From assembly GCA_031261885.1 (NCBI GenBank), contig JAISIU010000341.1, positions 1 to 25,134 of the forward strand: a DNA stretch of 25,134 bases, given 5' to 3'. Of this stretch, positions 21,431-25,134 are shown piece after piece. Origin of the DNA: Bifidobacteriaceae bacterium (GTDB lineage Bacteria > Actinomycetota > Actinomycetes > Actinomycetales > WQXJ01). Position 1 is the first letter of the stretch. The number at the start of each line of letters is the position of its first letter. Made by a program: the position numbers and the translations under genes. The notes below the pieces were generated by a model. That model saw nothing but the letters and a program-made list of their open reading frames with translations. It was not told where the DNA came from and made no database searches.

Positions 21431-23059
21431 TCAGTAGTCCATGCCCTGGCCGCCCTGGCCGCCGCCCGGCTGCGCCGGGGCCTTCGGCTCGGGCTTGTCG
21501 CAGACAGCCGCCTCGGTGGTGAGGAACAGGCCCGCGATGGACGCGGCGTTCTCGAGCGCGGAGCGCGTGACCTTGACCGGGTCGGTGACACCGGCCGCGA
21601 TCAGGTCCTCGTACTCGCAGGTCTCGGCGTTCAGGCCCTGGTTGGCGGGCAGTGAGCGGACCTTCTCGGCCACGACGCCGCCCTCGAGGCCGGCGTTCTC
21701 GGCGATCTGCTTGAGCGGGGCGTCGGTCGCCTTGTGGACGATCTCGCCGCCGATCTTCTCGTCGCCGTCGAGCTTGAGGCCCTTGAACGCGGTCTGCGCG
21801 GCCTGGATCAGGGCGACGCCGCCGCCGGCGACGATGCCCTCCTCGACCGCGGCCTTCGCGTTGCGGACGGCGTCCTCGATGCGGTGCTTGCGCTCCTTGA
21901 GCTCGACCTCGGTGGCCGCGCCGGCCTTGATGACGGCGACGCCGCCGGCCAGCTTCGCGAGGCGCTCCTGGAGCTTCTCGCGGTCGTAGTCGGAGTCGGA
22001 GGCCTCGATCTCGGAACGGATCTGGGAGACGCGGCCGGCGATCGCCTCGGCGTCACCACCGCCCTCGACGATCGTGGTCTCGTCCTTCGTGACGACAACC
22101 TTGCGGGCCTTGCCGAGCATGTCGAGCGTGACGTTCTCGAGCTTGAGGCCGACGGTCTCGGAGATGACGGTGCCACCCGTGAGGATGGCCATGTCCTGCA
22201 GCATCGCCTTGCGGCGGTCGCCGAAGCCCGGGGCCTTGACGGCGACGGACTTGAAGGACCCGCGCACCTTGTTGACGATCAGCAGGGCCAGGGCCTCGCC
22301 GTCGACGTCCTCGGCGATGACGGCCAGCGGCTTGCCGGCCTGGGACACCTTCTCGAGGATGGGCAGCAGGTCCTTGACCGCGGAGATCTTCGACTCGCAG
22401 AGCAGGATGTAGGGCTCTTCGAGGACGGCCTCCTGGCGGTCCGCGTCGGTCTGGAAGTACATCGACAGGTAGCCCTTGTCGAAGCGCATGCCCTCGGTCA
22501 GCTCGAGCTCGAGGCCGAAGGTGTTCGACTCCTCGACCGTGATGACACCCTCGTTGCCGACCTTGTCCATCGCCTGGGCGATGAGGTCGCCGATCGCGTG
22601 GTCGCCGGCCGAGATCGAGGCCGTGGCCGCGATCTCCTCGGAGGTCTCAACCTCCTTGGCCTGCTTGCGCAGGGCGTCGACGACGGCGTCCGTGGCCTTG
22701 TCGATGCCGCGCTTCAGCGCGATCGGGTTGGCGCCGGCGGCGACGTTGCGCAGGCCTTCGTGGACCAGCGCCTGGGCCAGGACGGTGGCCGTGGTGGTGC
22801 CGTCGCCCGCGACGTCGTCCGTCTTCTTGGCGACTTCCTTGACCAGCTCGGCGCCGATCTTCTCGAACGGCTCTTCGAGGTCGATCTCCTTGGCGATGGA
22901 GACGCCATCGTTCGTGATAGTGGGGGCGCCCCACTTCTTCTCGAGGACGACATTGCGCCCCTTGGGGCCCAGTGTGACTTTGACGGTGTCAGCCAGGGTG
23001 TTGAGGCCCCGCTCCATGCCCCGGCGGGCTTCCTCGTCAAAGGAAATGATCTTGGCCAT
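21431..23059 (-). CDS. groEL: chaperonin GroEL (Cpn60/Hsp60), stand-alone copy
   Basis: This 542-residue chaperonin forms the double-ring folding chamber with GroES. It starts MAKIISFDEEARRGMERGLNTLADTVKVTLGPKGRNVVLEKKWGAPTITNDGVSIAKEI, with the ATP-site motif VAGDGTTTATVLAQ at about residues 84-97. The family signature AAVEEGIVAGGGVALI is near residue 400. The C-terminus AQPGGGQGGQGMDY is Gly/Gln/Met-rich, not His-rich, so it is of the essential groEL2 type rather than the His-tailed groEL1. The ATG at 23059 fits the universal MAK start. No groES adjoins. The promoter overlaps two CIRCE operators, so HrcA heat-shock repression is expected. DUF3263 and LytR_C genes lie upstream, as near M. 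tuberculosis groEL2. Confidence 0.98.
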   Translation of the reverse strand: MAKIISFDEEARRGMERGLNTLADTVKVTLGPKGRNVVLEKKWGAPTITNDGVSIAKEIDLEEPFEKIGAELVKEVAKKTDDVAGDGTTTATVLAQALVHEGLRNVAAGANPIALKRGIDKATDAVVDALRKQAKEVETSEEIAATASISAGDHAIGDLIAQAMDKVGNEGVITVEESNTFGLELELTEGMRFDKGYLSMYFQTDADRQEAVLEEPYILLCESKISAVKDLLPILEKVSQAGKPLAVIAEDVDGEALALLIVNKVRGSFKSVAVKAPGFGDRRKAMLQDMAILTGGTVISETVGLKLENVTLDMLGKARKVVVTKDETTIVEGGGDAEAIAGRVSQIRSEIEASDSDYDREKLQERLAKLAGGVAVIKAGAATEVELKERKHRIEDAVRNAKAAVEEGIVAGGGVALIQAAQTAFKGLKLDGDEKIGGEIVHKATDAPLKQIAENAGLEGGVVAEKVRSLPANQGLNAETCEYEDLIAAGVTDPVKVTRSALENAASIAGLFLTTEAAVCDKPEPKAPAQPGGGQGGQGMDY

Positions 23060-23175
23060 GAGGACTGTTGATTCCTTACGTTTGCTACCGGTTCGACGTC
23101 CTGGTGCCCGCGACGGACGGACCGGTTCCCGGGCGTTCACATCACGCCGGGGGGCCGGCCCTCACCGGGCCGCCG

Positions 23176-23202
23176 TTAGCACTCTCGGTCAGAAAGTGCT
23201 AA
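23176..23202. promoter_or_regulatory. CIRCE operator 1 (HrcA site)
   Basis: TTAGCACTC - 9 bp - AAGTGCTAA matches the CIRCE consensus TTAGCACTC-N9-GAGTGCTAA at 17 of 18 positions. It lies around the expected groEL transcription start and would block initiation or act in the leader when HrcA is bound. Confidence 0.95.
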
Positions 23203-23207
23203 CACCA

Positions 23208-23236
23208 TGATTAGCACTCTCGCCCCGAGAGTGCAA
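23208..23236 (-). promoter_or_regulatory. groEL promoter
   Basis: On the minus strand TTGCAC (23236-23231) and TAATCA (23213-23208) are 17 bp apart. Both hexamers are embedded in the second CIRCE element. Transcription should begin near 23200, within the first CIRCE. Confidence 0.8.
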
Positions 23237-23237
23237 G
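23211..23237. promoter_or_regulatory. CIRCE operator 2 (HrcA site)
   Basis: TTAGCACTC - 9 bp - GAGTGCAAG matches CIRCE at 16 of 18 positions. It covers the -35 and -10 of groEL, so HrcA bound here would exclude RNA polymerase. Confidence 0.92.
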
Positions 23238-23283
23238 CGAATGCCGTGCCATCAGCTAGGAGCCGAAGCCGGCCCCAGGCGCG

Positions 23284-23925
23284 TCAGTGCGCGCTGACCG
23301 CCTCGGAGATCACGAAGTCCTTGGCGAGCACCACGGTGAGGCCCTGCGCCGTGGTGTCCTTCTTCACGGTGTCGATGTGCAGGATGCCGGCCAGGTAGGT
23401 GGCGGTCACCTTCTGCGAGTTCTTCGAGTACGTGACCTCGGAGGTGGTCGGCACGGGGGTGCCCGTGTAGTCGCCGACGGTCACGGAGTTCCAGGCGTCG
23501 GACTGCATGATCGTCTTGACCTTCGCGGCCAGGCCCGTGGTGTCCGTGGCGTTGAGGATCGAGACCGCGAGGTAGCGGTCCGGCGTGGCGGAGGCCGATG
23601 GCGTGGCGGACTTGGTCTTGGACGATGACGGTGAGACGGACGCGCTCGGGGACGGGGCGGCGGAGCTCGCGGACGCGGTGGCGCCGGCGGACGCGCTCAC
23701 GGAGGAGGCGGTGCCGGCCGCCGTCTCGGAGTCCGAGGGGCTGTGGAAGTTGGAGAGGTACTTGATGACCCCGAACGCGAGCAGCGGCACCACGATGATG
23801 ACGACGATGAACGGCCAGATGCGGCTCCACGCGCTGCGGCGGGCCGCGTGGACCTCTTTGGGACGGAGGTCGGGGTCGATCTCGTCGAACTCGTCCGGCG
23901 GGAAGGGGTACGCGTTCTTGCTCAC
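23284..23925 (-). CDS. LytR_C-domain membrane protein (VirR/Rv0431-like)
   Basis: This 213-residue single-pass membrane protein has a short acidic cytoplasmic N-terminus (MSKNAYPFPPDEFDEIDPDLRP) and one TM helix at about 35-58 (IWPFIVVIIVVPLLAFGVIKYL). A Ser/Ala/Pro linker of about 55 residues follows, then a LytR_C domain: RYLAVSILNATDTTGLAAKVKTIMQSDAWNSVTVGDYTG...VTYSKNSQKVTATYLAGILHI. LytR_C domains are extracytoplasmic. The M. tuberculosis relative Rv0431 (VirR) affects the envelope and vesicle release. The start is a GTG at 23925, without a Shine-Dalgarno. A TAGCCT -10 box ends 8 nt before it, so a leaderless transcript is possible, although the gene also lies only 18 bp after DUF3263. 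Confidence 0.85.
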   Translation of the reverse strand: MSKNAYPFPPDEFDEIDPDLRPKEVHAARRSAWSRIWPFIVVIIVVPLLAFGVIKYLSNFHSPSDSETAAGTASSVSASAGATASASSAAPSPSASVSPSSSKTKSATPSASATPDRYLAVSILNATDTTGLAAKVKTIMQSDAWNSVTVGDYTGTPVPTTSEVTYSKNSQKVTATYLAGILHIDTVKKDTTAQGLTVVLAKDFVISEAVSAH

Positions 23926-23943
23926 GGGTCTTAAGGCTACCGG

Positions 23944-24252
23944 TTAGGCCTGGGGATGGCCCGGATCGAGGCGGCGCGCCGAGCGATTGCGGGCGCGGTC
24001 GTCGCGCATGCGGCGCAAGCGCCTGACCAGCTGCGGGTCGTATTCGAGGGCGGTGTCGAGGTCGATGAGCGTGGACAGGATCTGGTAGTAGCGCGTGATG
24101 TCGAGGCCGAACAGCGACCGGATGGCCTCTTCCTTGGAGCCCTCGTAGCGCCACCACTGGCGTTCGAACATGAGGATGTGGCGGTCACGCTCCGTGAGCT
24201 GGCCGCCGTCACCTGCGGCATGGGGCGAGGTGAGCGGCGCTGACGTGGCCAT
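23944..24252 (-). CDS. DUF3263 protein
   Basis: This 102-residue protein is a strong match to DUF3263 (Rv0430-like): LTERDRHILMFERQWWRYEGSKEEAIRSLFGLDITRYYQILSTLIDLDTALEYDPQLVRRLRRMRDDRARNRSARRL. The middle looks like a small helix-turn-helix (EEAIRSLFGLDITRYYQILSTLID) and the C-terminus is very basic, so DNA binding is plausible, but the function is unknown. Start ATG 24252 has AAGGAG 4 nt upstream. It precedes the LytR_C gene by 18 bp in an operon also conserved in mycobacteria. Confidence 0.9.
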   Translation of the reverse strand: MATSAPLTSPHAAGDGGQLTERDRHILMFERQWWRYEGSKEEAIRSLFGLDITRYYQILSTLIDLDTALEYDPQLVRRLRRMRDDRARNRSARRLDPGHPQA

Positions 24253-24436
24253 ACCTCTCCTTCCTCGTTGCCGGTCCTCTCATCGTACGGCCGAATCACA
24301 TCCCTGTCATTCGCCGTCGCCGCCGTTTCCCCGAAACCCCGCCGATGCCGGCCGGCCGCCTTCCCGGGCGAGGCGTCCGATGGCGACTCTCCCCTCCCAA
24401 TGGACGGTCCGGCATCGTGCGCCCTTCCGAACCGAG

Positions 24437-24449
24437 TAATCTGCGTTTC
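24437..24449 (+). promoter_or_regulatory. leaderless -10 box of ung
   Basis: TAATCT (24437-24442) ends 7 bp before the ATG at 24450, and no ribosome site is present. That spacing puts the transcription start at the A of the ATG. No good -35 is visible. Confidence 0.55.
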
Positions 24450-25130
24450 ATGGTTGCCCCGCCGCCGCTCGAACAGATCATGGATCCCGGCTGGGCGCAG
24501 GCGCTCGCGCCGGTGGTGCCGACCATCCGCCGCATGGGCGATTTCCTGCGCGCCGAGAACCAGGCCGGGCGCGGCTACCTGCCGGCCGGCCAGAACGTGT
24601 TCCGCGCGTTCACGTACCCGCTGGACAAGGTGCGCGTGCTGATCGTGGGCCAGGACCCCTACCCCACGCCGGGACACCCGATGGGGCTGAGCTTCTCGGT
24701 GCAGCCGGGCGTCAGGCCGCTGCCCGGGAGCCTCGCGAACATCTTCCGCGAGCTGCACGACGACATCGGCGCGCCGCCGCCCAGCTCGGGGGACCTCAGG
24801 CCGTGGTGCGAGCGCGGCGTCATGCTGCTCAACAGGGTGCTGACCGTGATGCCGGGCAAACCGGCGTCGCACCGGGGCAAGGGCTGGGAAGAGGTCACGG
24901 AGTGCGCCATCCGGGCGCTCGTGGCGCGCGGCGGGCCGCTGGTCGCGATCCTGTGGGGCCGCGACGCCCAATCGCTGGGGCCCATGCTGGGCCAGGTGCC
25001 GAGGGTCGAATCGACGCATCCCTCGCCGCTGTCCGCCTCGCGCGGGTTCTTCGGCTCCAAGCCGTTCAGCCACGCCAACCAGCTGCTCGAGGCCCAGGGG
25101 GCCGAACCGATCGACTGGGCCCTGCCGTAG
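24450..25130 (+). CDS. ung: uracil-DNA glycosylase, family 1
   Basis: This 226-residue base-excision-repair enzyme removes uracil from DNA. The water-activating loop is VGQDPYPTPGHPMGLSFSV at 67-84 with catalytic Asp69; DPYP replaces the DPYH of E. coli, as is usual in actinobacteria. RGVMLLNRVLTV at 122-133 carries the uracil-binding Asn128. ILWGRDAQ is at 167-174, and the DNA-intercalation loop HPSPLSASRGFFGSKPFS is at 190-207 with His190. I choose ATG 24450 over an upstream in-frame ATG at 24345 because the extra 35 residues are not UDG-like and TAATCT sits 7 bp before 24450. The length matches the family. It is divergent from the DUF3263-LytR_C operon. The stop lies 4 bases before the window end. 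Confidence 0.97.
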   Translation: MVAPPPLEQIMDPGWAQALAPVVPTIRRMGDFLRAENQAGRGYLPAGQNVFRAFTYPLDKVRVLIVGQDPYPTPGHPMGLSFSVQPGVRPLPGSLANIFRELHDDIGAPPPSSGDLRPWCERGVMLLNRVLTVMPGKPASHRGKGWEEVTECAIRALVARGGPLVAILWGRDAQSLGPMLGQVPRVESTHPSPLSASRGFFGSKPFSHANQLLEAQGAEPIDWALP

Positions 25131-25134
25131 CCGG

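Noticed and set aside
1..25134. Insertion sequence, prophage or integrase
   Set aside because: No transposase or recombinase motif was found in any frame; the only mobile-like signals are the tRNA-end duplication and the groEL-downstream repeats.

Overview
This is a high-GC actinobacterial (Actinomycetota) chromosome segment. The evidence is an actinobacterial-type MurB, a paired HadA/HadB-like dehydratase next to rpmG, DUF2530, DUF3027 and DUF3263 genes, a stand-alone groEL under a double CIRCE, a WXG100 protein, and candidate leaderless promoters with a TANNNT -10 box. I cannot name the genus. A secreted GH3 enzyme with BIG2 and FIVAR modules suggests a carbohydrate-using, possibly host-associated lineage, but this is inference. 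The gene order resembles two Mycobacterium tuberculosis neighbourhoods: rpmG2-hadA-hadB beside tRNA-Thr/tRNA-Met, and the Rv0430 (DUF3263)/Rv0431 (VirR, LytR_C) genes near groEL2. The csp, DUF3027, DUF2530 and MFS genes match families found around Rv0871-Rv0883c.

Layout. 1-3007 (minus strand): yajQ, tRNA-Thr, tRNA-Met, rpmG, two hot-dog dehydratase subunits, and a murB cut by the window edge. 3103-3337: tRNA-Tyr (plus), a perfect 19-bp stem hairpin, and a second copy of the tRNA 3' end. 3365-7451: three MFS transporters in alternating orientation; the outer two resemble each other. 7461-9089: a divergent control region with a perfect inverted repeat, a small DUF2530 membrane protein, and a csp-DUF3027 operon. 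9298-11789: an OmpR-type response regulator and an MprB/TrcS-like histidine kinase whose reading frames overlap. 11931-13176: an HD-hydrolase-like protein that lacks the HD aspartate, then a solitary WXG100 protein. 13306-18912: a very large secreted multidomain GH3 enzyme with a consensus promoter and a leader of about 290 nt. 19278-21138: a NarL/DesR-type response regulator and histidine kinase operon. 21139-21430: a cluster of palindromes, including two identical 25-bp repeats. 21431-23237: groEL with two HrcA (CIRCE) operators over its promoter. 23284-24252: DUF3263 and LytR_C (VirR-like) genes. 24450-25130: uracil-DNA glycosylase.

Most of the window is conserved housekeeping and envelope biology: peptidoglycan precursor synthesis, acyl-chain elongation, translation, protein folding and DNA repair. 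It also carries two independent two-component systems. The accessory pieces are the MFS trio, the GH3 enzyme and the hairpin clusters. I did not find a CRISPR array, transposase, integrase or toxin system, and nothing here is clearly a new defence or mobile system. The least explained signals are the repeat-palindrome block downstream of groEL, the duplicated tRNA-Tyr 3' end, the HD-to-HG protein, and the domain inserted inside the GH3 enzyme.
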